Part shown: positions 9,261 to 22,340 of the stretch, piece by piece
How the letters are laid out: each line of letters opens with the position of its first letter
How positions within the stretch are numbered: position 1 is the first letter of the stretch
NCBI GenBank assembly: GCA_964020085.1
Contig: OZ026607.1
Span: forward strand, 7,054,279-7,118,278
DNA length: 64,000 bases
Reading direction: 5' to 3'
Source of the DNA: Micromussa lordhowensis
Taxonomy: Eukaryota; Cnidaria; Anthozoa; Scleractinia; Lobophylliidae
The notes under the pieces: model-generated
What the model saw: the letters and a program-made list of their open reading frames with translations, nothing else
Told to the model about the DNA's origin: nothing
Databases searched by the model: none
Translations under genes and position numbers: made by a program

Positions 9261-12200
9261 ATTTAAAATTGGTTCATGTCGCCAAAAGTTTATGCACCAG
9301 CAATTGATGCGATAACTGAATTTCATTATCACTTTAAGTTTGCAACCCTCACTCCCAAGTTTGGATGAAGCTGCTAGATATAAGGTCGTTTGCCTTTGAA
9401 ACGAAAACAGTTGTCAGTATTTTCATGAGGTACTGTTGATAAGGTCTTTTTATGACAAGTATATGACCCTCAAATGAAAGCTGTCGAGGAGTTCTGTTTA
9501 TTTTTCTTAAATCGTTTCATACTTTTCCTTTCGAGTTTTGAACTTTTACACTCGCTTAACTGAAAAGGTTGAAGGTAATATATAATCATTTGATCGTTTT
9601 ATGTTGAAAAGGAAATGCCTGGCGACCTTAAAATGTTCAAACAACCAGTGTTGTCTCTTAACGGGTACTATAACCATGTTATTGAAAATGAACTTCGCAT
9701 GCAATATTTTTGTCTTTAGTAATTCAAGTTTTTATTGTGCGGTTCTATGTCGTTTGGTGCACATACTGGCTGCAGATTATCAAAAGATGTCCTTACGAAA
9801 TCCTCCCGGCACGCTATTTAACAAGTTTGTTGTCTCAATTAGATCCTCTTAACACCATTTCTTACCAAAATTTGCAGCGTGATATTTCCTCTTGATCTGT
9901 CCGGGCGTCTGGTTAGAATTTAAGTATACCTGATGGAATCTAACCTAGTACTGCTGTATGCTGAAATTTTAAATGGATCAGATAATTTGGCGCCATACAT
10001 TTTTCCAAAAGACGAAAGCTTAGGTTATTTTAAAAAAAAAAAAAATGTAGACGCGCTTTTTTAAAAAGATTAATGGCATTTATGGGAGTTGTGTGGCTTT
10101 CTCGTGGGTGTTAATACCTCGGTTTAAGTTCTTATTTCAGTCGTGTCAACAATTCATGTTAATATTAAAATAATACGTCTTTAAGTCTCGTGGCCTAATT
10201 AATGTCTTCCGCGAAGAAACTAGAATATTGTCGTGCAGTAAAACTTTGATTTCTAAAACCTCAAACCAGTTGATAGCGCGAAACAGTAGTGATACTTTGA
10301 TTAGTAAAAGACCACTGGAGTCCATTAGAGTCAAAGAGTGCGTGCATAATTAATTTGCTTACCTTATAAAAAATAAGTTGATAGTCTCAAACTATCCTCG
10401 ACCCCTCCCTCCTGTAACTCACTAGAAAAAGGTTTCTGTGCACATGTACCAGGCACGGAACGCACTGGAAAAGGAAGAAAAAGGCTGTGACGAAAGCATT
10501 GTGCCTTGTGGCTAATTTTGCTGATAAAAGATCACTGACGATAGCGAGATTAGCATTTGACGAAAATCGAAAAAAATGTTCATTCTAAAATATGAGGATA
10601 GATTTAAGTTTTTAGTTTAGAGAGAACTCAAAACGTTAAGTAATGAATGGAGCTTCCTAAACTCAAAACAGTTTTGACACGACACATGTTAACAGTGCTC
10701 CTTTAAGACTGCATAAATAAAACCAATTTAAGTCTTAATCAACTAAAATGGATTGTTAACTAGACAAAAGTCGTAAAAGAAGGATTAGTGAGAAGGTAAA
10801 CAATAGGTGTAAGCCATACTAACCCGACTTAAAAGACACAGACATGAGGGTGGTTGCACATGCGTGGTTAAAGAATTCAGCTTAACGGATTTTGTGTCGC
10901 AGAATAGGCTGGATGCACGATAGCCTGTTAAGTAACGTTTTGCACCAATGTAAGAACGGCCAAAAAACACATTGTCTACTTATTGGCACTCATGCGAAGA
11001 TCGACATGCGCAAAAAAAAAACGTTCAGCTTGAGAGTGGCTCGAGAATCGAGCGCCACCTCCACCCTTAAAAAGTTTTTCAGGCTCTTTTTCAAAATCTT
11101 TTAAAACCGGAGTAGGGTTTCCACTTAGCCAAATGGTTTTATCTGTTACTAAAATAGCACGCGACATGCTAATGGTTAACCGGTTATCGGTTTTGGCGAA
11201 AATGCTTGCATTAAACTATTGTTGTGGAATCTGGGGAGGTATTGAACACATTTAAAAAGTCCACATGGACATTTTTGTTTGCAAACTGGTCTAATTGTTA
11301 TTTTCAGAGACAATTGAAAATTCCATTTGTGGTTGAAACTTCAAAAGAAAATTACAGATGACTCCAAGAGTTTTATTTACTTGGATAAGTGCTCGGTTTC
11401 TCTTTATGAATTCTGAAGATATCTATCGTTATAATAATAGTAATTAACACACGACGTGTAAAAGACACATTAAGGAAAGAATTGATAAAAAAAGTCATTA
11501 AATAAACGTTTACAAAGAAGGTGCATTAACTACGATGTCTAGTGTATACAGTAAGGTATTCTGTGCATGTGTTATTTCATGCCAGGTTGGGTTTTTTGAT
11601 TGCCGTATTGTCTTTCACTTAATGCAATTACAATAAACAACACAGTTAAAATCCGGATGTTCGGGATAATAGATCGCTCACGTCTCAAAGTGGCTTTTTC
11701 GCTTCCTTTTAACAATAATTGTTTTTCCCACTATTGCTTATCTAGTCGGCATTAATTTGATCACTTCTCCGGCTGACATTCGTTTGAGAATTAAGAGCCT
11801 CCTACTTAAATATTTCCTTAGTATGTTCGTGGGCGGGCGAAGATGTAAATGTCACTGAGGGAAAATTGGGAGACGAAAATAAGATCTATTGCTACTTAAA
11901 GCATTTAACTAAACAAGCGTATTTCATCAGAGACACAACAGCGATACTTCCGATATGGCCTAAGAATTTGTGAGAACAAAGCAGCTCTTAAACTGTCTAC
12001 CATGTCTATCAAGGGATTTTTGCCAAAACTAATTACGGTCATTTGTTTCTCGCCGAAGTCTAAGTGGGGATGAAAACTTTGAGAAGGAAGTCCGTCCTTT
12101 GCCCCGAAGGAGAAATTTCTAGAGAATTTTTTTGACAGTTTTATGATCTCGAATAAAAGTCCCTTTTGGAGAAACAGTGCTAATTGGGTATTGACAATCT

Positions 12201-12300
12201 ATTTTAGACGTAAATAGATTTTGGTGCATTAAAAGTATCAAAAATAACATTTTCTCACTTTCTAGGCAATAATCACGCATATCTATATATATATGTTCTC
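9261..12300. other. no gene recognised
   Basis: AT-rich sequence with a poly-A run near 10031 and several short fortuitous frames. No protein family recognised on either strand. Confidence 0.3.
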
Positions 12301-12560
12301 AAGGGCTCAAGGTTATTTGGCACCCGTTCAATCCAAATAGCCGGGATAAATCGGATTATCACCGGGCGGACCTCATAAAAAGTCCCAGTTATCCATATCC
12401 GGGACTAGCTTCTGTATTGCGTTGTTCTTCGCCAACGTTTCCAAAAAAGGTGCTGGCCATTTGGGTGTTTTGGGGGGGGGGGGGGTACCCCCAGAAAGAT
12501 TGGGTGGGGGCGCGCGGCCTGCTTCCCAAAACCCTTACCCAATTTAGGATCAGATCTGCG
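12300..12560. repeat. G-rich/low-complexity block
   Basis: Contains an uninterrupted poly-G run (about 12473-12485) next to C-rich and G-rich blocks. Surrounding sequence with GGGATAAATCGG and CCATATCCGGGACT motifs looks repeat-derived, but no element ends were found. Confidence 0.35.
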
Positions 12561-14885
12561 ATTTGTCGCACCGTATTTATGCCCTAACCAAAAACGTGAT
12601 ACCATATTTAACAATATACCCAGTTTGAGACTTGCCTTATAACTAGTTTTCTAGTTCAGACCAATGTTAAAGGCAGTGTTTATATGTTTTGGGGTCGCAC
12701 ATATCATATAAGGGATCGAGAACTCCCCCCTCCCCTTCGAGGTTCCCAGACAATACATATCGAGAATATATTTTAATAACACTCATTCAGACATAATGTT
12801 TCCCAAGGAAGAAAGATTACGTTGTATTCTTGTGTCGTACCTGTGATTTTGTCGCGTCCCGGCAACAAACGTTTTTCTTATTATGTTTTAAATCGTGTTT
12901 CTTATCACAGTCGTCTAGCTGTGTATGTTTTTGAAATTCAATCTCCGGGCTTCTCTGTTAAAAATCTTAAAACTCGAATTTTTGCTCTCCCCAATGATTG
13001 TTAGAGATTTCTTTTCATGAAAGTTTTTTGGATTGTCTGCTGCAAAGGGTGAATAACATTCAAAACTCTCTTGGAGCTAGACAAGTGATTAAAGGTCATT
13101 TCACATTGTAACTATCAATGCATTAGCCAACACACAGACGACGAAAATAAAAAAGTAATCATTTTGGAGACATGACCTTTATGTACTGTCGAATATTCTA
13201 AAAATCCATGTACATGTATGTTAATCACTTATACTCTAATGCTTTGAGCTTCGGACTGCAAGGGCTGTGTAACAACCACTTTTTGATTTTTAAACAGGTA
13301 TAACAAATCAACTAAAACCTGTAATCATCTGATAAAAATTGATTTATTTCGTCATCTTTGGACAATGGAACTCTTGGAGTTTCGATGTGACACAACTTCT
13401 CATTTCACTCCATAACTTTTATAATCCAGCGTGTTTTAATTCACGCTTGCTAGGCTGGTTCAAAAATCTCCTGTTGTGTAAGAGTTTCATCTTCCTCTTT
13501 TGTTCACTATGTTAACGAAAAGTGCGGAGGGATAGGCTTTCTGAAACTCAGGCCAACTTTATTGTACAAGATGTTTTATTTTTCTAGGTAATATGCTGAT
13601 TGAAACCGAAATTGAAGCGCTTTTGTTATTGATAATCGTTTGAATTTCAGTTGCACCCTTTCAGTCCAGTTTGTGATGAAAAAGCGTAGAGCCTGTTTAT
13701 GTTTCCTTTCTTAGCGTATGAATGACATTTGAATCGTCATTTTGATCGTATAATATCGTTTCAACTTATATTACATTGCCAAGGGAAAAATGAAACGTCT
13801 AGAAAACTGAACTTAACACCGCCATTGGCTTTCAATGTTGGCATATCACAAAAATATACTGATATTGCTACCTTTGCTATTTTTAAATCTCTACCGAAAT
13901 GATTTCTTTTATGTTCTTTTTGGTCAACTTTTTAATGTAGCTTCATTCTTAGCTGCCACAACAACCTTTCACTTGTAGATTCAAACTAAAATATCCATAT
14001 ATTTATTGAGGTTCATGTTTTTAACTCCACGAAGGGAACCATGGTGAGTGAAAACTCAAATGATAGCTATTAATTTCTACCCAGTGTACATGGTTACTAT
14101 TTTTATGCTTTAATTGTTCTGAACTTTTAAATCTGTTGACGAGAACTTGGGTGCGACGAGTAAAAAAATGAAAACTTCCTGAAGTACGTTCACGTGGTGT
14201 TCTTTGACTTCATTGTTTGAGACTTCTTTCAATCGGCTGTGAAGTGGGCACCCACAGGAGTGCCAGGGTACAGCTCAAACTGTGTTGAAGTCTTTCATTT
14301 ATGTCATCCTTTAACGTAGTGCTTAAAAGCACATTAATTAAAACTGATTTTTGTGTACAGATATAAATCATACAGTCGCTGCTTTAATTATTGTCACAGT
14401 ATGATTTTACGAAACGCGACACTACCCAACGGAAACCTTTCATCTGGTATTTTGTAACCAACGCAAGATTTTTTCAATTAAGTTTATATCAGCCGTTGCG
14501 GTGTTTATTTTTGCCCTTGTCAAAGGAGAAGTATAAAATTTCATCTCTTATTAAATCGTCAGTTCAGTGTCTTTTAAGTCAATATTCGGTACTGTGGGTG
14601 TTCGATTTCATAGCAGTATTGTTGCCAGGCGGTCATTGTGACTAAAGTTTCGTTGCCACAACGTGATTGTTGAAAACTGATCAATAAGTTTTTCTTTACG
14701 AAATTAAAAGGAAGTTGACCAAAGGTTTTGGCGTATGATCTAATTCTTTAATAAATGCTTGAATCGAGTTTAACTCCGAAAGTGGCCTAGTGAAAAACAA
14801 AACTACCATCATAGTTATCATGTTAAAAAAGGTACAAATTTTATTCTTAGAAAATTTCTAAAAATTGTCACTTTACAATGCAAGA
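12561..14885. other. no gene recognised
   Basis: AT-rich sequence without a recognisable gene on either strand. Confidence 0.3.
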
Positions 14886-15440
14886 TAACTTTCATTTGAT
14901 CAGTCTGTAACACTGCTTGGGTCTCATTTACCGACTTGAAAGTCTGAGTGTTCTTTTCTTAAAGTACATGTACCTCGTGAAGGTACTTGTCAGCAACTTT
15001 CATTTGAATTTGAATGATCACACACTAGGGTTTCATCCACAGATTTAAAATTTAAAACTAAGTTGCACAGCATAATAAACAGTACCACGTGAAAGTACTA
15101 AGCTTACAATAGCGTTCATTTAAATGGCCGCACACTAGGGTTTCATCTAAAGACTGAAAAGTTTGAAAACCACTTTGTACTGCATAATAAATTAAACAGT
15201 ACCACATGAAACTACTTCTCAATAGCTTTCATTTGAATGGTCACATGCATGCTAGGGTTTCATCTATAGACTTGGCAGTCAAAACTTCTCGTATAGCATT
15301 ACAAACAGAAACCTAAAAAGCGCTACTCAGTAAACGAACTACTCAATAGCCGTCTCATATAGGGCCTCGCCCATAGACTTGAAACTTAACGTCCTTGTAT
15401 AGCATAGACAGTGCCACATGAAAGTAGAGCTAAACACCTT
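14886..15440. repeat. ~112-bp tandem repeat array A
   Basis: About five diverged units starting near 14886, 14991, 15111, 15221 and 15344 (spacing about 105-120 bp). Each carries a version of AATAGCTTTCATTTGAATGG, then CACACTAGGGTTTCATC, then a CAGCATAATAAACAGTACCA-like part. The spacer contains ATGAAAGT, complementary to CTTTCAT of the next unit, giving a potential hairpin per repeat. Related arrays lie at 33786-34022 and 51590-52065. Confidence 0.75.
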
Positions 15441-16771
15441 TTATTTTAAGAGCCACGTTGAAAAGTTGCATGCAAGCACTTAAACAATCCTTAATCATTT
15501 GGACCTTTGAATCTAAGAGTGAGAGGAAATTCGTCGAAAGCTGCAAAGTTGAAAAAACGTTAGAGGGATCACCGCCTCCAATACATTCATCCATGCATGA
15601 CTTTTATTCAAAATGTATTTCTTTTGAAGGAAACTACAGTCCTCTGCACAACTTATAATGTCGAAACACTATTCCTACCTGTCTAAAGAAAATGGCGTTT
15701 AGTTTCATAAATACGGGCACCTGTTTCTGCATACAAGTGTATGGTATTGATGTCAGCATTGCCGAGGTGTAGCTGATAGCTATGAATTTTCTTCTCTGTG
15801 GGAACAAATGAACTGTCCGTCACATCAGCCGTATCTGAGAGTAGTTGCTTTACATTTTATTGAAAGAGAGGAATAATTAAACTGCGCTCAGGTAACAAAA
15901 AAGGACAACCACACCATATTCAGTTGTATCCAGGGAATAAGAGCGAGTGATAGATGTAGGAAATACCATATGGGACTAAAGATGTCACTGACAGTATCCT
16001 ACTTTCACTCTCCTTATTCGATTTTACTCCAAAGTCAAAAGCTACTCCTATTAAATGCTATCATAATTTCAAGTCAGTAAAAAGACCCGTGACCATTCAA
16101 GTAAGTGCCGTTGCGAAGTACTTTCAAGCTATGCTGTTTGTTTTCAATATAAAACAAAGTGAAATTATAGTCTTCTTAATCTTGAATTTGTTAACTCTGG
16201 TTTTTGAGACGACTCTCTATCAAGTTCAACGCATGGCATTTTTGCCACTGTAGCTTTTCGTTTTCTTGTTTGATGACTTTCCGGGCTAGTTTGGCGTTCA
16301 TTTCTTGTTAATTGTGCTGTCTGTATTATGATTCTTTTTTAACAAAGTAGTATTTAAAGGTGATGATGTTTTAATTGTCCGAAAATATCCCCTGTTAGCT
16401 AGGTTTCCTCTTAGCAATACCGCTTATTTTACTTATTTTTCGATTCAAAAGCAGCGAGTAACTAACATTAGACTTATTCACTGAGTAACAGGGTGTGTTA
16501 AAATTTGTGCGCTCCTTCCAAATAACGCTGGTTAAAATTTGCATTCGTTTTGTTGTTGTGTCGGGATTCTAGAGTGGTTGTCTGTCTGAAAACCACCTTG
16601 GCTACCGGCAGATGATGATAGTGCTACAAGTGATTGTGGCAGTCACAACTAGAAGAAAAAGCGAAGCAAAAAAATAGGAACTAAATGAACAGAAAGCAGT
16701 CACTTTGACGTGGAAGGAAATTTGAGAGTCACCGAACAAAGCGATTTGAAAGCCTTAAAGCTTGGGTAAAT
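15441..16771. other. no gene recognised
   Basis: No recognisable gene. AT-rich, with scattered short frames. Confidence 0.3.
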
Positions 16772-16897
16772 ATGTTGTCGTCGTCTTGGCCTTTAGACTT
16801 TGATTTAAAGATCGCTTTGACGGTGTTTGTGATTATCATCACTCTCTCTATTTTGCTCAGTGGTAAAACAATAAACAAAGCCAACAGCAAAGTGTAA
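16772..16897 (+). CDS. possible 41-residue single-span membrane peptide or first exon
   Basis: ATG-to-TAA frame of 41 codons. It encodes a short polar N-terminus with SSSWPLDFDLK, a hydrophobic segment IALTVFVIIITLSILLSG (about residues 14-31) and a Lys-rich polar tail, the layout of a single-pass membrane micropeptide or a signal anchor. The last codons overlap a good splice donor (AAAGT/GTAAGC at about 16893), so it may instead be the first exon of a longer membrane protein. No homologue recognised; an open frame this short can occur by chance. Confidence 0.25.
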   Translation: MLSSSWPLDFDLKIALTVFVIIITLSILLSGKTINKANSKV

Positions 16898-18502
16898 GCG
16901 TTTACAGGGCAGAAATTAAAACTTTCATTTTGTCATATTAACTTGACAGTTTGCGGGTAGTTTCCTAATTTACATTTTCATTACCAAACGTTTGGCTGGT
17001 GACAGCGACAACTTTTTGACTGCGAAAACGTATCTCTCCTTGCCTGCCCACGTGCTAGTCGATGATGTTCAAAGAAATAAAGCAAATAGTGAGATGACAT
17101 ATTTTTCGATGTCATTACCATTGTAAACTCGAGCATTGTTCATATTGGAATATCAAGACTTGATAACTTGTTTGAAAAGGACAGCCCAGCTTTCTTTTGA
17201 AAGTAGATTTGTTGTTGTGGCGACCCGTCTTATTTTCAAGAATTTTAAGCAGGTTATCTGACAGCAGTGAAGAGCCAGTGTTAAAGTAGAACCATTGATA
17301 AAGCCTCTCTTTTGACATCTATTCCCGCCTGTGCTTGCCCACTAAAGGTGAGCAAAGATTAAAGAAATTTTAAAGTGCCACCTTACAAAAAGAAACAGTT
17401 TCGCATTGTGTTTCTGTAGTCATTGGAAAGGAAGAGGGCTTCTGAACAAACAAGGATTTCCACTTTGCGAAAATTAAAGTTTGTTTTTCCTTGTAGTTTA
17501 ATCGTCGAATGTGACACGTATTCTCTAGGAGATATGTTCTAATAAGGGCGGGTGTTAAATATTAATCTATGTCTTTTCAACAAGAAAAATATACGAGGTC
17601 GCATGGCCTTGTTCTTTGTAAGTGTTTTCTTATTGTAATGAGATAGAGGAGAAATTAAGTCGTCAAGTCAAATTTTCCTTTTTTTCTTTGAAATCAATAA
17701 TAGCGTTTTATGCATTTTTCAAGATTTAAATCAGGACGTTTGGATAGCGCAACGTGACAAATTTCGAGGTTTTTCCAACATCAATTACGCGCTCATATTA
17801 TTTCTTAGTATCTTAATGCATTTCAGGTAATCTGTTTGAGTACTGGCTACTCGTTCAAGAGTTTTTGCATTGTAATATAAATAATGGAAACCCCGTCAAA
17901 TTGTCGTCAAGCAGCTATTGAAAAGTCCCATAAAATGAATTATTCTGTTTTTTCTAGTGCTCATGATCATTACACGCTTGGGCGGACCTTCCTTAAATGC
18001 AGTTTCAGGACATTTAGTATGATTTCACTACAGCTGTTTTTTTAAGAAGATTTTTAAACTGCCAATTGCTGATCACATTGTGAAATACAATATTCGTAAA
18101 ATGTGTATTAAATAGAACTTATCCTACTTGTAAAACCGATTTCTTTAGTGCGTAGCAAACAAATCTTTCAGTTAAGCATCCCTCGTATTGTATTTGCAAT
18201 CACATTTCTTTTTCTCTCACACCCGCCCACACGACACTGGTTTAATAGACAATCAGGTGTGTCTTTTCAAGACTTTTTTGTATCACTTGTTTGTCCAAAC
18301 GCGGGTTGTTGTCTTTGTATGTACGAAGAGAAAGAGTTGACAATCAATGGCTGCGCCTGAAACTGCACGCTTAGTGTGAAAAACATTTTCCACTGTCATG
18401 TCTTCATGTCTTGTGCTTTGATTGATTAGTAGACACCAAAATTTGCGAAGTTGTTGCCTTTTAGGGTTGCCCTCATTTTTTTTTTAACTTTTCGCTCAGG
18501 CT
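16898..18502. other. no gene recognised
   Basis: No recognisable gene or repeat with ends. Confidence 0.3.
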
Positions 18503-18656
18503 ATAGAACGTTTTTATTCACGTGGTCAGCCCACATGTGTTTACATAAGAAAAGAGTTGAACTCCCACAGGACTGGTTTGGTACACCAACATGGCTGCCG
18601 TTTCATTGTTTTGGAACACCAATATGGCTGCCGTGACGTCATGTGAAAACGCTCTA
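18503..18656. mobile_element. foldback/MITE element, copy 2 (short)
   Basis: Right end GTGACGTCATGTGAAAACGC followed by TCTA matches the right end of the element at 7601-8187. The left end TATAGAACGTTTTTATTCAC is its imperfect inverted counterpart. Inside are two successive GGTACACCAACATGGCTGCC-like motifs. At about 155 bp it is a much shorter relative of the first copy. Confidence 0.55.
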
Positions 18657-20343
18657 TTCAAGTTCTGGTATTAGTTCTTCAACATTTGTGTCGACGAGAA
18701 AGATCGCTAATTTTTTGCCATCATCTTAGTGAGTTACTTAAATGAATCATCATCAAGTTTATTTTTTAGTTTTTCTGTGGTGCATGGGCCCTATCCAAAT
18801 CATGTCCTGGTATTGAAAATGGATGTTCACTAACAACGGTGCATTTGCCTTTTTATCAAGGTCATTGCCGCTATGTTACACGGGAAACAGAAGTTTTAAA
18901 ATCCCAAATCCTGTCACTTGTGTGCCACGGTTTTGAGCTCAACTTTCTTCCGGTAAACTTCTGACCGATCACTGTAACCTCATTTTCACCTTCACTGTAA
19001 ATGATATTTCATTTGACATTTCTGTGAATTGAACGCTGCTAGAAGCTTGTTGTAAAACGGTCAGCTACAGCGAGACTACAGTGATGAAGTGTAGACTGAC
19101 TTGGGGAGTGACTTAAGCCGATTGATATAACTCTTTGTCTTTCCAAGCAATTGTTACATTGTTTATAGCCAGCTTCAACTTTTGCATGTAAAAGAAAACA
19201 GTTAGCATCAATTTTTAATATTTTGCATGCTCTATAAGATGTTTTTTGCCTTTAAAAGAACATACAGTATGTATTTGTCATTTGCTTTTTCTCTTTTTTT
19301 TTCGCCTTAGCCCAATCCGCGTTGCATCGCACCGACAAATTCATTGCGCGATGTTAGCTTTGCGGAAAATTTACACAAACAGGGCTCTGTTTGAAATTCT
19401 GTTTGCTAAGACGGTCAGGGCAAAAGAAAATAGGATAAAGAGCAATTTCTTATTGAAGAAAGCTTTAACAAAAGTAAACATTTACAGTTCGGAAATGGTT
19501 CGTGACTGAAGATGAAAACAGCGTTTCTTTTGTCACGGCGTTTTTTAACCGGCTTTTTGAAAGGTCTATGTCAAGCCCTACCTAGAAACTATTCGGATAT
19601 CGCAATATTGCCTTGTCCACAGGAATTTCAAAGTAAATAACTTGAAAGAATTAATCGAACTTGACGAGAAAAAGTTGTGTTCGGACTCACCGCTTTTTCT
19701 CTGTTTATTTTATTCGCCGACAGTAATTTGTTATTGTTTTAAGCCCAGCTCAGAAGAGTTCCGCTTCGTTGACAAAAGTCCACTTCGGGATTCCTAAAAG
19801 CACTATCGAAAACAATCAAAAAAGGTTCCCACACTTATTTTAGTGTGTGACATCACAGCTCCTCGAACGCCACACGCGCGAATTTTGAGGACAATACCAT
19901 CTTGGTAACCACTCTTTAACAAGGTCAATAAAGGGAATGCACTGTGCAAACTTGGTGACTGTCTTTTTACAGGACAAAAAAAGCATTAAACGTTTACTTG
20001 AATAAACAAATGACCATGGACGCCAAATGTATGTTTTTCTTTCATTTTCTCTAGACTTAATTTATGTTATTGGCCCGGGAGGCCGGTTCGGTTGCGGTGA
20101 AGTTCCTGAAACGCATATGTGTATTAGCCCTTCGCTTATCACCTTGTGACATTTGTTTGTTTGTGCGATGGGGAGAAAGGATACTCGGATTACAGATATG
20201 ATCATGTGGCTTTCTTAGGCTTCCGCTATTACCACTCAATTGAACACACAAAGCTTGACTGGTTAAAAGCATCGGGTTACCGTAACTTCAAAATCCAGAC
20301 CTGGGCCTCCCAAGAATAAATTTCCTCGTTTGTACTAAAGAAA
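18657..20343. other. no gene recognised
   Basis: No recognisable gene. Base composition becomes less AT-rich toward 20 kb. Confidence 0.3.
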
Positions 20344-20364
20344 CGAGCGCTCACTCAGCGCTCG
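20344..20364. other. perfect 8-bp hairpin
   Basis: CGAGCGCT and AGCGCTCG separated by CACTC form a perfect GC-rich stem-loop. Its role is unknown; it is not followed by a U-tract and does not match the histone 3' stem-loop. Confidence 0.5.
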
Positions 20365-20880
20365 ATAAAACACCCTCATGGTTTCTTCCCTATCACGGTT
20401 TCAGCTTTCCGGCGTGAAGAATTTTGCCTTTGCGTGGGCACGACGGAAAGGAGAACAGCTTCCTATGAGCAACATGGCTCGTTTTGCTTTTTCAATCAAT
20501 CGCTCGTGATGATCACTATTTTCGAAGCTGGCTTTCTGTATGTTTTTCTTCGGCCCTGTAAAAACATTCTACCTCGCGGTCACACAGCGTCCAACTGTGT
20601 AAGCATCAATCGGAGCGATGCTTTTAATTCTTTTCACTCAATTTTTGCGGGCATCAAAACCTAAAACAGTAGCTGCTGTTAACATGTGTTATGACATGTG
20701 CTTGGTGGATGAACGCTATTCAATGCATACAATGCATCTTTTGTGATTTAATTGCTTTATTTAAAGAGATGTGAGCGCCAAACAAAAGCAATGGATACAT
20801 GTGAATTATGGTGCTTTTGTGTGAAAATGGACGAGACAAATAAATACACTTCGAGAAAACGGCGCGAGATAAAGAAGTGT

Positions 20881-20911
20881 TGTGGTTTGAACCTCCTGGG
20901 GGCAAACCACA
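20881..20911. other. stem-loop TGTGGTTTG/CAAACCACA
   Basis: Nine-bp perfect stem with a 13-nt loop, extendable after a small bulge by AGTG/CACT. It lies in a relatively GC-rich block about 3 kb from the Six1/2 start on its 3' side. Could be a structured non-coding element or chance. Confidence 0.4.
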
Positions 20912-21750
20912 TTTTCACTGGCTTAGCGCCCATCTTCTGTCGTCGCCGGCGATTTTGACGCCTGATAAAGCGAGCTTTTTCACAAACCCCCACGCCTAAG
21001 TCACGAAACAGAACTGCGCGCACGGGACGAGCGGGCGTTTGATCATTCAAAATGCGCGTGCTTTACATTTGAAAGGCTTCCCTCTTCTTGTCTAGTATCA
21101 GCCTTTTGTTCAGACAATAAAACAATTGCTTCTGTTGTATAGCACTGCTTCTTTTTCTTCTCTGCTTGTTGAGTTTGTAAAGAGAGGGCGAAAGGTTGAA
21201 CCGTTTCCTTCGCGGCGCCATTAATAGCGCAAAAGCTCTGAGCTCGAACCCAAGACCTTGAACCCTGTCAGAAATCATAACGCGCAAGGACGGGAAACCC
21301 AATCTTTTTATTGCCCAAATTTCCTTCTTAAGCACCGCTCATTGTGATTTATTGTAAAAATAACACAATAATGGAATATCCTTAACGCATCGACCCAAGC
21401 CGTATTTTCGAATTCAAACTTACAGTAATCTTTCAATAGGCACATTAATTGATGCGCACTTCGTTAGTTGTCCGTGAGGCATTCCGCAAAATATAGTCCT
21501 GTTTTCGACCAGGAAACTTTTTATCTAACGAGTACGAGCGCGTTTAAGTGAACTCAATGTACTTGAATATATTGTGGGTTCTCCTTTAATGGTTTTCAAT
21601 TTCCTCAAAGTGATATGGCGATATTTGAGAAGATGCCCGCATGTAAAACGAGAAACCACTGAATATATTTAACGGAAAATACGAAAACTTGTCGCATGAG
21701 AGGTCGCGCTGGCTTAGCTAAAACACTACACGTCTCGGATTTGTCGGGAG
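20912..21750. other. no gene recognised, moderately GC-rich
   Basis: Contains open stretches on the minus strand (about 21050-20757 and 21335-21063) rich in Arg/Lys with no domain resemblance. Not called as genes. Confidence 0.3.
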
Positions 21751-21756
21751 TTTATT
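21751..21756 (-). terminator. possible poly(A) signal of Six1/2
   Basis: AATAAA on the minus strand about 585 bp past the Six1/2 stop codon. It is the nearest canonical hexamer I found downstream of that gene. An alternative site cannot be excluded. Confidence 0.35.
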
Positions 21757-22340
21757 TCCATCCTAAATTAAAGAGTACAGCGAAACCGTGTGCCCTTTCA
21801 CAGGCAAGAAACAGACGCGTTCTTCTAACTTGGTCGCTCCTGAAACAGTACTGTACAAGATTACAAACGGTAGTACACAAGGTGAAATTACTTAAAACAT
21901 GAATGCAAAGAAAACATTTGCTTTTTACACTTAATTCTTTTAAAGAGACGTGACAATTTTTTGCGTTAGTATTTTTTGTTTTTATCTTTATACGCTTTGA
22001 GCAAAAGCTCGTGTTGTTTTTTATCGCGTACACAACTGCGCGAATGAATGAACCCATTATTCAACGGAGCCTTGCGCCCTCAAGTACGAACGAACCATAT
22101 GATATGAAGTTTTGTTCATCGCCGAGGCTAGCTTTATGTTGAAGTGTATTTGAACTATAACTAAGGTATACATATATACGTTATGCTAAATATCTTAATA
22201 AAATAAGAGATGCTTTAAAACTGTGGAATTTGCACGGCTTTTGCCGAAGGAGGGAAAAACACGAAGCTTTTCCCCCAAGCTGTTAAACTCATAACACACA
22301 AGTTCAAGAATGGCGTAATGTACAAGTACGATCGACGAGT

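Noticed and set aside
20757..21335. Arg/Lys-rich open frames on the minus strand
   Set aside because: Basic composition comes from local base bias; no recognisable domain.
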